DNA from: Lagopus muta
Lineage: Eukaryota > Chordata > Aves > Galliformes > Phasianidae
Direction of reading: 5' to 3'
NCBI RefSeq assembly: GCF_023343835.1
Contig: NC_064437.1
Span: 14,744,501-14,808,500 of the forward strand
DNA length: 64,000 nt
Shown here: one piece after another, positions 1-41,499 of the stretch
Numbering within the stretch: position 1 is the stretch's first letter
Layout of the letters: every line of letters starts with the position of its first letter
The notes under the pieces: generated by a model
What the model was told of the DNA's origin: nothing
What the model saw: only the letters and a program-made list of their open reading frames with translations
Database searches by the model: none
Position numbers and translations under genes: made by a program

Positions 1-358
1 TACTGGCATCTGCATTCTGAATTAAGTTATTCACATGCATATTCTGAACTATTTTCTTCTGCATTTCCATCCAGCACAAAGTATTATCTGCAGACTTCCA
101 TCACTATTTTTTGTTTTGTTCTTTGCTAATTATAGGTATTGAAAATGTTAAATGTTCTGATTACTTTTATGAAATTTTCCATTGTTAAAAATTAAGCTGT
201 CTACTACCCCAAAGTAGTTAAATGTGTTTTTTATTGCAATGAATATACTTGAATCTTCATACACAGTCAAATACATCTGCTGGGAGTTTCTGCAAATTGG
301 GGTTACAGCAGCAATAAGCATTTCAGTGGCTGCTGTGATGCTGCTCAGAAAATGGGGA

Positions 359-398
359 GGACAGAAGCACTGACTGTCTGGACAGAAGCACTGACTGT
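359..398. repeat. Two-copy tandem duplication, 21-nt period
   Basis: A 19-nt unit (GGACAGAAGCACTGACTGT) occurs at 359-377 and again, perfectly, at 380-398, separated by CT. It looks like a recent local duplication in intron 1 of PKN2. Confidence 0.9.
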
Positions 399-3300
399 AC
401 CCTAGAATACTTTAATAATGCCAGTTTCTTAACCCCTCTTAAGGTTAAACAGTGGAAAATGTAGGGAAGAAACCAGTAATTCTCAGAGAGGTTAGAGAAG
501 TGTATAGCTGAAAGGATGCTGGCCTGAGCTAAGCACAGTATCTTATTTTGGAAGATACAGACGGATTGAATCCAAAATTTGTTCTTGTGTGGTTTTAATT
601 TTGTTATTATTGGGACCGATTTTTATTTTCCTCTTGTGACTTAGCATCTTGACATCTTTATGGGAATGCTTGAGGGAGCCTCAATGGCCACGCTCACCCT
701 TCTCTTTCAAATACAGCTGGAAAATACAACCTCCTAAAACCATGTATTGAGTCAGAACGTGCTGCTCTTTGTGATCAAGTAGAAGTCATGCTCCTGCTGC
801 TTTTTCAGTTGAAAGTTAGTTTGTGTATTTTTGGCTGCTAAAGACAATGTGGTTTAGATTAGATAGCTCATTATAGAGAAACACAAAGCAGATACTCGTG
901 GGAATACAACAGGTTAAACTCCAAACCAAAATAGCTTCTGACTGTAGCAATTTCTTTCTTTAGCTTGAAGGACTTCTTCATGAAGGTATTGCTGAATGTC
1001 ATACCTTGAATATATTTTTGTAGCTCTTGGTAATTAGTAAGCAGAATATTCCACCACTGTGAACAAATTTTACAGGCTACCGTTTGGATTGCTGAGTGTG
1101 TTCTCAGGCTGCTCACTAAAATGCTTCTGAACTGGAATGGAGCAGAAAACTTTGAGACTTGATGAAAAATGTCTTCAAAAGTTACGAGCGCACCAAAATC
1201 TGTTGTGCTGAAATATTCTTAGAACAATTTTTTTTTCTTTTTTTAATTTTAAAGATGTGTGAAAACTACTATGTGAATATGCACTGTAAAATGGGGTGGG
1301 GCTTCAATACTAAAAAGGGGATGAGTTTAGACTGAAAATAGGTTAAATATCACATGACTGGAGACTCGAATATGATTGATGCTGGAAAGCACCTAACACA
1401 TATGTAGAATATTATACAGTCTGAAAAAGGAAAGGCATTGAAATCACCATCAAGTATGCCTTGTTGTGGGCTTTCTGAATACTTCCCAGTGTAAGAAACA
1501 ACTTGTAGTTCCCAGTGCATTTATAAGGTGAATTCTTTTTTGCCATTATTCTATAGACTCAGTTTTGTAGCATATTCAGTAAGATTTTTTTTATAGGCAT
1601 ACATATACAATGATGCATATAAAAACTGTTGCTTTATGCTGCCTTAAAACTAATGCAGCCTTAGAGGTGCATTAGTTATTTGGAAACTAATGCTTCCTGT
1701 TTTCATTTTAGCTGCTATTGAGACCGGGCTGATAACAGCTAGATGGAAGAGTTCTACACAAGGGTGTGTGTGAAATGGTGAACAGCTTGCCTGGGAGATG
1801 ATTTGGATTATTGTGCTGTAGGTCAGAGGGGATCAGGGCTCCTAAAAACTACAGAAAATGCAGAAAGCTTAAAAAACAAAAACCTTAAGCAGATTTGTAT
1901 TTTGAAATGTGAACGTATTAAGACTTTCTGTAGTCTACATAATCAGCAAACTGAAATCACCTGCCCCTTTCTCATTGCTCTTGCACATGAAGCAGATGTC
2001 AGAAAATTTTCTTCTTGCTTGTGTTTGTAGGTTAAGACAGGCTTCGCAATGTTTGTGACTTCTGTAATGCCCAGGGAATTCTTAAGTAGAAAATGGACAT
2101 TAGGAGCTAGTGGGAACTTTTCATACCGTATTTCAAAGGTCAGAGAAAGAAAGGATTACAGAAACTATTCAAATGTACCACAGCGTACATCAGTGATGCT
2201 TTGTAGAAGTCTTAAACAAATGGGGATGTGAAGTAATGCTTCTATAAATAGCTGAGTGTCCATCCATAAACTTCTACTGGAAAGGCATGGAATGAGAAGC
2301 CTGAATCTCTGCAGATGGAATTCTGGGTGTGGCAGTACTTACCCTGATACTGAGAAGTGATGAAAAGAGGATTTTTTTTCTCTTTTTCCCACTGGCCACC
2401 TGTAAAGATAAGGAGAGAGGCTCTGCCATCTTCCTTTTGCTGCTGGAGTTTAAAATGAGCAACTTTCTCAGCTTCTTGGAGTGGACAGTGCGAACATTTC
2501 CTGACTAACTTCAGATATAGCAACCCAAACTACTGCGAAAGAGTTCTCAATTCTGGAGTGTAAAGGCGGTTCCTTTGTATAAATACAAGCATACATCCCT
2601 TTCCTGTTTTAAGAAAAAAACCCTTTTCAATTCATCCACCAACTAAGGAACTCACAAGCTGTGGTGAGAGCACTGTTAAACGGTCCTAGAAAGCAACAAA
2701 AAATCTGGTTCCTTTACCAGGATCAAGTATTTGGCCGCTTGGCCTTTTGCCTCATAAAACAGATGTTAGTATTATCTCCGATATGTATTGCTGCATTTAT
2801 AATGTACAAAATAGTTGGCTGCTAAACATGATGGCTCAATTAGAGTGGAATGTAGACTCTCAGCTCTTCCATTAGTTTTGTAATGGCTAAAAATAGCTCT
2901 GCTAAAATATAATGAAGTTAAATGGAGTAGCACAGCGGTTGTCTGTGCTCAGAGCTGGAATTGCCAGAAACAGGGATCTTTTTCCAGGCATAATTATCCA
3001 TCCCAGAAGTAAGGATTTTGATACATGGAGTGTTTTGTTGTGCTTTTCGAGTGAAATAAATTACTGGTTTGGTTGTCTGTCTGTGTGTGTTTGTTTTTTT
3101 ACCATTGTCCTGACATTTGTATATTACCACGAAATTCCTGTTTCCTGGCTAAGGATTCCTTTTACATCCTTTCAATGACTTGCATTTTCTAACCTGCATG
3201 AACAGCACTGAGAAGTCCCAAATTGTGCTGACTTTTTTTTTAATGTAAGGGTTTTTAGCATACTTCTCCAACAGTTTACTGGGAATTTGTAACATTTTAG

Positions 3301-6300
3301 GAACCACAGCTTAACAGTTGTGGTAATAGCTGATACTGTAATTTGTGGATGGGCAGAATGGACAATCTGTGAATTATGAGGCAGATAATAATACATTTTA
3401 ATGAAATAATAGCAGCTATTCTATAATTCACTTACCATAATGCATGAAAACCACTTCATAAATGGGAGTGGACCTGCTTGTCATTAAGTGCCAATGACTT
3501 GGGTGTGGATTCTTTGGGTGTTAGACTGTGCTGTTGTGATATTTCTGCTTAGCAATTCAAGTAGGAATTTAAACGTGTGTGTTTATTTTAATGTTGACGC
3601 TACAGCCCTTGAAATTGGATAATTGCAATGGTAACTGCATTATTGTAAGTGTATTTTCTGAGATTCATGCCCAGTTAAACTATACGGCCTTTGTACAATA
3701 TACATTGTATTTGAGGTGTTACCCAAGTCATAAGGCACAGCTGTGACTCAGGTCTATCTACTGACCTTTTTACTTTTGAAAACATCTTCCACCAAGTAAA
3801 CTATCATATCCTGAAGCTTGGATGGGGACTGTTTTCTCCAGCATCTTGAGCTGTAAGTGTAACTTTATTCTGCTCTGAGGGTTAGACAAAATCAGATAAG
3901 TACTTCATATAAAGAATCAATAGAAATATTTATATTGGAGCGAAGTAAAACAGATTTATACTTTCTGAAGCAGCAAGAGTGCTTTATCTTAGGTGTTTAC
4001 TTCAATACCTGCTTCAACAGATACCTTATTAGTTACTGCTTATCTGGGGAAGGGGGAGAGCAGTCACAGTTTCTGGACAGATTGCTGGCTTCTGTATTGC
4101 ATGTGGTTAGAGGTAAATTCTCCATACAACATCTGCATGAACTTATTTCTATCTCAAATAGTTCTGTATCATATCAATTTGTATTTGTCTGCAAGCACTT
4201 CAGAGCAGTAAAACAACTGCTGGCACCAAACTTGAGCTTCATCTGACTACTGGGAAATTCATCAACTCAAACTGAGACAAACCTGGTGATAAGAATTGCT
4301 CTCAAAACCTTTTTTCATCTCTAACAGTTATTCAGAATGTGTGTTAGTTTCTGAAAGAAATGATACCTCACATACCCATTTGTAATATTTGTTTGGCAAG
4401 AATATTAAAATGCACCCTTCATTTTAGAAGTGCATATTGTATGTATTCTATGAACTTTGGGCTATTAAGATGTTGTTTGTGTATTGCTGTGATACAGAAA
4501 ATTACAGATGTTCTCATGATTATAACAATAACTCCATGCTTATCTGAAAATGGTTTAAAAGAACCCACTAAACTCCTTTCAATGCTGATTTTTTACTAGC
4601 GGTTTAAAATGAAAAATAATTAACCATTCAGTAAATCATTTTTGCTTTATATTGAAAGAACTTGTTTGTGCTTTGGAATTTAAGAGAACTACTACTGTCT
4701 GTGGTCTGGTTGAAACCATGTTATTTTAAATGGAGTTTTCTTCTGAGTGTTTGTTCTGCTTCTTTGTGTTGTTACACTGACTTGGTTACAGTAGCACCAC
4801 TGATCCCATCAGTATTTCAGATGGACGTAAAATTAAGAAGCTGAATTACGACTAGTACAGCAAGGTCTCACAAGAGAATGGAGAAATGACATTATTGCAG
4901 GCTCAGTTTCATATCCTGGTCTTCTTCCTGGTCACGTGTAGTACAAGTTGTGACAGCAGGCTGTATTCATTGTATGGGAAGTTTGTGCTGTCTCTTCTGA
5001 ATGCAAGCGGGTCAGGTTTGTTTGTCATGTGCTGGATTCTGCTGCAGTTTTGTTGGTTGGGAGTAGGAGCTGCAAGTTAATTGTAGAAATTGGGGAACAG
5101 TTGAAGTGCCCATGTGCAGTGATGGTTCTTAGATAGCGCAGCCATCTCCTGAACTCAGATCCAGGTGCTTCTTGCTTGTGTTGTACTGGAACCTTCCCAA
5201 CTCCTCACTTGTCATAAGAGAGGCAATGGTGGGGATTTTCTTTTTATGTCCTATTTCTTACAAGTCTTTTTGCAGGTCCTTCTCCTTGCTTAACACATCA
5301 GGAGCTGCTACAGTGAGAAGCAGCTGAAGGCAATGTTTCTTAAAACATTTTCTTTCTCTTCCATGAAAAGCAAGCTCTATTCTCTATGTGACTTGCTGTA
5401 GTTAGTGCACAGCACTGCCACAGTTCTGGTTCTGTCCTGCAACCTCAGTAATGAACTTCTTGGGTTAGTGACCTTTGGCCTAATCAGGGACTGTTGGTGG
5501 CTGCAAGCGTAGGTGGGAATGAGGAACCCTACGCAGCCAACCACTAAATGTTTAGTTTTGCTTTAGTTGTGAAAGGTTCTTTTAAGGCAGAAGGGAAAGA
5601 TACCACTTCAGAAGATAGCTCTGTGCTGCCTTCTGGGCACCAGTAGTTGTTTTCAGTCCTCCCAGTACAGTGTTCTTGCAGGGTACAGTGTGCACATTGG
5701 CCATCCCTGTTTTAAGGAGCTCTTCTTCTAAAGAGCACTTACTGTGCCTCTTATTGGTGCAGCCAGGCACTTGCTGTATCACACAGGAATTGAACCCCAT
5801 TTAATGAGCGTCTTACTTGAATTTATCCATGTATAATGCAATGCACCACAGTTATTTGTACCTTGAGCAGCCTCTTGCTACAAAGAAGAGAGCTGTGACT
5901 TGGATTAAATTTAAATCCTTGTTTGTAATGTGTTAGCATAGCAAACTAATGCCAAGATCTATTAAGCCTTCAAGGTTTTTTTGTTCTTGACATTGGGTAA
6001 GCACGGAGATCTTGACCACAATCATATTTCCTTCTGGGCAGGAGGAAACAGTTGATGTAGTTCCAGTAATCCGGACAGACTGTCACAGCTGGTTTTATGA
6101 ATGACTTTGGGGAGGGGGGGAAGGAAAGTTAGCAATTGATTAACGTTGTTCTTAAAATCAAAGTTAGTTTTGGGGAATTGCTATAGCAGGCTTCTGGGAT
6201 CTTGGCAGTTAGTTCAGAAGAACAACTTTATTTTATTCCTTAAAACATAATACTGAAAACTATAATAATAGGCCTAATAGTCCCGGATCTGTATTTCCAG

Positions 6301-9300
6301 CTCCTCAAAAGGAAATTAAAAATGGACACTTGTCTTTCTGGATTATTGTAACTGTATTATATACAAGTATAAACAGCCAAACATTTTTGGCTATACTTGT
6401 CAAACAGGTTTTCTTACGTTTCGGCAAACTGTACTAGACATAAAATGGTTTCCACAATTAAAGAGCATATAAAAATGAACAGTAATACATGTAGGAAAAA
6501 TGTACGTAGTTTTACAGTGAGTTTTTGTATAGCTTTTTTTTTTCCTGAGGGCAGGTTGATTGCAAGTCACTGTGAAACATAAACGATATTGTGCCTAACT
6601 ACTCAGTGGCAGGTGCTAAGGGTGCTGTTAAGACCCTGCTTACGTTTCTTTAAGAATTCCCAGCAGAATTCAGCAACCTGCATTCTTATCCAGTATTCCC
6701 TAAGATGAATCCAGTGAATGAACCAAAGTAGCTGTACTGTGCTGCTAGAAGCAAGTCTTTGGCAGTTATGTATTTATTATGGCAATTAATAATGCCCAGG
6801 ATTTTAAGGTTATCTGCTAAGAGGTGGCAATTTGAAGATCTCATTTAATTTGGAAGTCATTCTGTCTATACAACTGAAGCAGAATCTCTGATATATTCAC
6901 CGTCACAGTAATCTCTTCTGACTCTATTACTAAAGGACAGGCTCTGCCCACTACCCAGAATTTTCAGCGTCTGTACTTAAAATGTTTCCCAGGCATACAG
7001 AAATTGAAAGCTAGCATCTTGAGTCCATCCGTGCAAATAGATAGCCTTTGAGCCCATAGTCGAAGTGAGTCTGAGTCACTAGGCTATTGCAGTGGACACA
7101 CATATGTGGTGTTCTCTCTCTTTCAGAATTACCATCTAATTTGTGGTCCTTGATGATTTATTGCATTGAACATAGTTTGTTTCATTACATGCTGAAAGGT
7201 TTCCGAAATCTCCAGTCTGGCTAACAAACATGTATTTTTGCGTTGCAAAGAAGTATTCATCACTGCCTGTAATTGCCTTTCTTACAGCCTAGCAGCAGGT
7301 TGTGGCTGTGTGTGCAAAGAGGTGGGTCCTGGGCACTCTGGTGTGTTGGAGGGACAGACATCAAAACATAAGTAACAAATGAGAAGGAGAATATTTTTGA
7401 AAGAATATTCAGCTCTAACAAGAAGCTTTTGTGATATCTTAAATCAAGTACCATCAAAAAAGCTTGAACATCCTGTGTTTTAAGTCATTTCTCAGTTTAA
7501 AAGGGTTTGGACTTGGGGAGATGCCTTTCTTAAAAACCCTTGACCCTCTTACTCAGGTGTTAGAAGTTGTGTCCAGTGGTGTCTGTTGTCTCTGTTTTGA
7601 AGCAGAGCACCACTGAGGCCGCTCGTCTGTCTGACACGAGGTCCTGTCTCCAGCCATCCTTGCGTCTCAGCAGCAAACCATGTCAGTGCACGAGCAGAGC
7701 AGCTTCCCTTGCAGAACGCCCTCCTGCTCTATTTTCACAGCAATCTTCAGTGTCTCTGGGTGCACGCTTTCCTCCTTTGAAAATTGTTTCACAGTGACCT
7801 TTGTGCCACGTGAGATGTGTAGATAGCCAGGTGACATGACGCTTTTTGTTTGTAAGTGGCATTAATTCTGGATGACAAGAGACAGCGTAATGCCTGTGGG
7901 TTTGTTTGGAGATTCTTGTAGTAGCTATTAAGAGTTTCTGCTCGGTTCTAGCACAGCAGGCTTTGTGAACTTTGCATGAAATGCTGCACCCTGAGGCATT
8001 GGTGCCATTTGGTGGTCTTGTCTGTATATAAGCATATATAAGTGAGCAATATTATATTTGTGTGTATAGGTACTTAATAAGTACGTATTATTTATAAAAA
8101 TAGCTATTTGGTAACAACACTGAAATGCATAGGCAATGTAACCAGCTACCAGTGGTAGCATCCACACTGTTGATGTCTTAGAAGCAGCTTAAAGAAAGAC
8201 TGTATCCTGAAACTCCAACTCTGGGAACAGAGGTGCTGAGACTGCTCTAACTGAGAACTTGACCTTAGTTACCGGAGTCTGAAATGCAAATCACTAATGA
8301 TCATGAGAGGGCTCCAAAAACCTGTCCATTGAAGAACATAACACCCTTGAACAGCTGAGATGTTGGGTTAGTGGAGGGATGAAAAACTCCCCTGTAACAA
8401 AATATCGTATTGTTCAATAGATAAACGACTGACTGAAGTCTCTTCAGGAAACCCTAGTCTAGAATATTTCTGAATTATTTATATTCTAATTACATTGTTC
8501 TGTTTGAGAAGTGTACGCTCTTGGCATATTCTTAGCATACTTTAGGTGCTGGTATGGAAAAAAAAGAGATTTGTTTTGTTTTACATCTACCTTTCCTCTT
8601 GCAAACTTTAGAAAGTGAAATATCATGCTTTGAAGGAGGCAAGATGACTCGTTTATTCCTAGAATTCTTGCAGAGTGACTGCAAACTGTCATGACTTAAA
8701 AATACATTTTTTGTACATATTTACAAACACTGTTTTGATCTTTGTTTTTAAAGGCTCGATCATAGTGTGCTAATCCCTACACTTTTATCTGTTAAAGCAA
8801 ACAGGGAGATCAGAGACAGGAATCTAATTTGGGTACACTCGTTGCTTAAACACGGGCAAAATAGCATGCAGTTGCTGTATGAATGTAGATTCAGTTTCGG
8901 TTGTTTCTCAACACGAAGCGCTCAGCATGTGATTGTTGGTTTCCTCCTTGCTGGCTCTGAAGCTTTGTACTGGTTGCTTGCTCATCGCTATTGATTATTC
9001 TTGAGGAAAAAAAATGTTGATTCTTTTTATATGCCTATATATGGAAGCAATGTCATGGATCTCCCAGTACAACTATTAATAGCCTCTCTACATATGCATA
9101 ATAAATAATTTATTTTAATCTGCACTAACAGAAATGCACTTGCAGGAATGACAAGTGCCTTTTAAATATAAATCTGCATAGTTTTTTCCCCTTGCATGAC
9201 TCACTCAGTTTGTCATTTCTGACTTGTTTGTTTGCTGTCTCTTTCACAAACATCCAAATCTTGTGGCTAAGTGATTATTCCAACTACTTTAAATAGTTAA

Positions 9301-9944
9301 GAATCTTTCAATTGCTACCTCTTCATATTAAAAGTGATAGTTATGGGTAGAAGTTTTAATAGCAGGGGTCTAAAGATGAGTTAGTAAAGCTTTTAAACCA
9401 TCCTTAAAAACTGGGTGATTGGATCTTTCTTATTGTTAGGGGAGTCTGTACAGATTTAAATGTTTTGACTAGCATTATCTGTCGATCTCAGAACTGCAGA
9501 GGATTCCTTATTCCTGGTCACGGAACTGCAACCTCAGGTCTTTCCCCCTTGTTTTATTTTTTTTTTTTTTTGTTAATTAATGTATCATAACTTGAAGTGA
9601 CTGAAGATGTTCATGTGTTGATACAAATTCAGAATGCTAACTTCTATTTCACAGTTATTCATTTTGAAGAAAGGGGTTTTTGTGTCTGAAATCTGAGCCA
9701 GTGAAGTAGATGCAGAGTATGTCTAGAGATTGTGTGTTCTGGGAGCTCATTAAGGTTTATTAGCCTAATGCTGTTCTTTCTTAACTCCTTCCCAAATGTT
9801 TTTTGCAGCACCAAATAACAATGACAACTAATTTATAGTCAAAATGTTAAAATTGTTGATCATCCCTTCATGTTGCTCCCTGCCTTCCCAAATATCTAGA
9901 CAGTTCTGTTAACATGATGAGGAAAGCATCACGAAGGATTTTTG

Positions 9945-9981
9945 GTTGTTTTTTTTGTTTGTTTGTTTCTTTGTTTGTTTT
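9945..9981. repeat. GTTT-rich simple repeat
   Basis: A T-rich run merging into repeated GTTT units with one CTTT interruption. It lies in PKN2 intron 1. Confidence 0.85.
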
Positions 9982-10445
9982 CATTTCTTTACTTTTATTT
10001 CTAATGAAGTTAATAGTATAGAAGTTAACGAGAGTTAGTAATTGTTAGAATTTAGTCTTATTTCCTGTTTTCATTTGGTCTATTAAAACACACAAATCTG
10101 CAAAATTATAAATGTGAGTCATTAGCTCTGAGGCATATAAATGCTAGGCAGGCAGCCATGACAAATCCAGAAGTATTTAAATCTCTTGCTGATAAAAATA
10201 GGCACAGTAAAAATGTCAATAAATTTAAAATTAACCTTCTGTAAAAATGTAACCCCTGTTAACATGTAATGTCTTGAGAGATTGTTGCTTTAGGGCAGCA
10301 TGTAAGTTACTACATGGTCTTAAAAAGTAAGTATTTAACATACAAAGGCCAAAAGCCCAGTCACTGCAATTTGCAGCATATGTTGTCAAGAAACCACGTA
10401 ATGTGATGTAACCTCTGGTAGTTACATTGATGTTTTTCTTTCCAG

Positions 10446-39099
<28,654 letters not shown>

Positions 39100-40436
39100 C
39101 TTCTAGACACTGTGAAATCCTAGCTGACTGGCTCACAAGAATGCCTCTCTCAGAAGAATACCGCCCCTCCAATTGCTCTCTGTGCCACCTGTAGCTTCTG
39201 TTTGTTTTGGTTGGTTTTTGTTTTTTTTTTTAATCACATGAAGATCCTTTTTAAGTACTGTTTTAACACTCTTGTGAAGAGTGGCCTCTTTGTATATTGT
39301 TTTTTATCTGAGCACTGGAAAGCAGTTCTATGGAGTTCCTAAGCTGAGTGGGTGAATCCAGGCTGTACTGAGCTTACCACACGTGGGCACACTTGGATCT
39401 GTACTGTTTCTCTCACTCTGCCACCGCAGATAACGTTTTTAAAGTATCTGCCTTAGATGGGAAAAGCAGACTTTGAGCTAGTAATCACGTAATGCTCCTC
39501 AGACACACGAAATAGAAGTTTGTGATACTGTTGACACTCACACTGAACATGGTTCTGGCTGGAGAAGGCAAATGATTTCAGTTAAACATCTTGTGCGGTC
39601 TGTAAAACTACACGTTTCTATGTACACCTTCCTCTTCTTAAAATAATGGTGTTGAGAACAGATAATGCCTTGTTTTATAAATTTTCTATGGTATTTATTA
39701 GGAAAAATGTTAAATGCCTTGCCTTCGAGACAACAACAGCGTAAGTGCTTCCATGAAAAAGAAAAATCCCGAAAAACCCAGGAAGTTTACCAAAGCCACT
39801 TGCCAAACAGTTTTGCCTTCAAGCTTTTTAAGTATGGCTTAAAATTCTGGTTGAAAAAAAGAATGTAACAGGGATGTTGCTCAGCCTAACCACAAAGAGC
39901 AAAGCATATACATTTCCTGAGCCCAACCACTTCTGTACTCAAACTCATGCCTTTTCCACTCACAGAGTGGAGGATAAGTTAACCATTCTGTATGTAACCA
40001 CCTAGATCATCCTGTATCTGCTGTACAATATCGTATCACCATTAGGAAACATAAGGATTTTCAATGTATACATGCTGTGAACATGTATATTTGGAAGTTG
40101 TAATGTATTCTTATGTCCAGGCAAGTAATGTAATTATACCACTTCATTAATTTTGCACAGTGGCCACGTGAACAACATTGAACTTTGAATGAAAAAATAT
40201 TCGTACGGGCCGCTGAACTCCAGAACTTAGATTGGCAGTTAGCAAGAGTAAAAGCAATATCTTGTAACAGAATGTATAAATATTTTTGATAAAAAAACTT
40301 GTATATTTTATAAACCTCCTAACACTAAAAGCTGTACCTCAAAAGTTGAACAATAATTTAGACCTGACACTGTGTACTCGTTCTCCAAGACCTGTTGTGG
40401 TACCTGGTGTTTTGCAGCAAACGTGAATTCTTAGAA

Positions 40437-40442
40437 AATAAA
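40437..40442 (+). terminator. Candidate proximal PKN2 poly(A) signal AATAAA
   Basis: Canonical hexamer 1.34 kb after the stop codon. The following bases are C-rich rather than GU-rich, so it may be a weak proximal site. Confidence 0.4.
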
Positions 40443-41260
40443 TTTCCCATGTCACCCTTCATTCCAGCACCATTCAGAACTCGTGTATTCAATCTCACAG
40501 GCGTATCCTGGCAAAGAGTTTGCTGTTGGTGGGCTAAGATAGGGAGAATCAGCACTGAAATGAATTAAAAGCTTGTAATTGTAATCGTGTGGAGATGAAG
40601 CAGAAACCACCAGACAGTGAGGTGGTGGTTTAAAATCACGACGCTGGACAGACCTGCAGGGTCAGGCAGAGGAAAGGCAATAAGGAATAACGGTTAATTG
40701 TTCTAAACTGGGCTTCCCCCACCCCAGGAAGCAGGAAAGGCATCTTTACCAACTCTACAAATCACGTTAGGAGGAGTGAATGAACTTTTCAGCAGTTTCC
40801 AGCTTAAGAAACAAATTACGTTCCTGTATCTAGCTGAAACTAAATACTTTTGAGGTACAGTCAGCTTACCCCCTTGGTTCCCAAATATATATATGAGCAT
40901 CTAACAGGGTGCTTAGCAATTATGAAAGTATCCTGAAAAATACCTTTTGTAACTACATCTTGTACAGAAATCTCTTTTTTAATCTAAGTACATCTCTTAA
41001 AAAATAGAGGGCAGGGTATGTTCACCCAGTTAAGCTGAAAGAAAGCACTAATTTTATCTCTGTAGTTTTAAAATATTTTTAGGCAGATTAAGATTTTAAA
41101 CCCTAGATTGTAAATATATTTTGCTATACTTTATCTGTATGTGGCTGCTCAAGCACTTTGTAAGGAAATTAGGATATTTTAGAATGGTACACTATGCATT
41201 AAAATGAAATGTGCCTTTAACAATGTCATTTTAAGTGTTTTGCAGTCATTAATATCACAA

Positions 41261-41266
41261 ATTAAA
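41261..41266 (+). terminator. Candidate main PKN2 poly(A) signal ATTAAA
   Basis: Common hexamer variant 2.16 kb after the stop, followed within 30-70 nt by U- and GU-rich stretches that could bind CstF. Confidence 0.5.
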
Positions 41267-41445
41267 GTTTTAAATAGAGTAATTTGTAAATTGTGTCCCA
41301 AACATGATTTTGCTGTTTCTTGAAGTGATGCCATGTTTCTTCCCACGGGTTACTTCAGAAAAGAACTTGCAAACAGGAGGCAACTTACAGAAAACCAATC
41401 TCTTAGTGGTAGTTCAGCATACTCCCATTTTTCCCCTCAAGTCCA

Positions 41446-41451
41446 AATAAA
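41446..41451 (+). terminator. Candidate distal PKN2 poly(A) signal AATAAA
   Basis: Canonical hexamer about 180 nt past the ATTAAA signal. It could mark a slightly longer PKN2 3' end. Confidence 0.35.
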
Positions 41452-41499
41452 TAATCAACTCTGAACATACCTTCTTTCAAATTAAAGGAGTTTTCTCAG

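Larger units (their letters stand above)
1..10445 (+). other. PKN2 intron 1 (3' part)
   Basis: No exon or gene is recognisable. The first coding exon is not here, and human intron 1 is also very long. Contents are AT-rich unique sequence, a 21-nt tandem duplication near 360, and a GTTT-rich simple repeat near 9945-9981. All ORFs are short and lack any recognisable protein. Confidence 0.85.
39100..41290 (+). other. PKN2: PKN2 3' UTR (approximate end)
   Basis: AT-rich noncoding sequence after the PKN2 stop. Candidate cleavage signals are AATAAA at 40437, ATTAAA at 41261 and AATAAA at 41446. The 41261 signal has the best downstream U/GU-rich tract and gives a UTR of about 2.2 kb, close to that of the human gene. 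The exact end cannot be fixed from sequence alone. Confidence 0.7.

Noticed and set aside
1-10445. PKN2 first coding exon
   Set aside because: I searched for the conserved N-terminus (about 16 codons, expected in G+C-rich sequence) and found neither it nor a CpG island, so it must lie upstream of the window.
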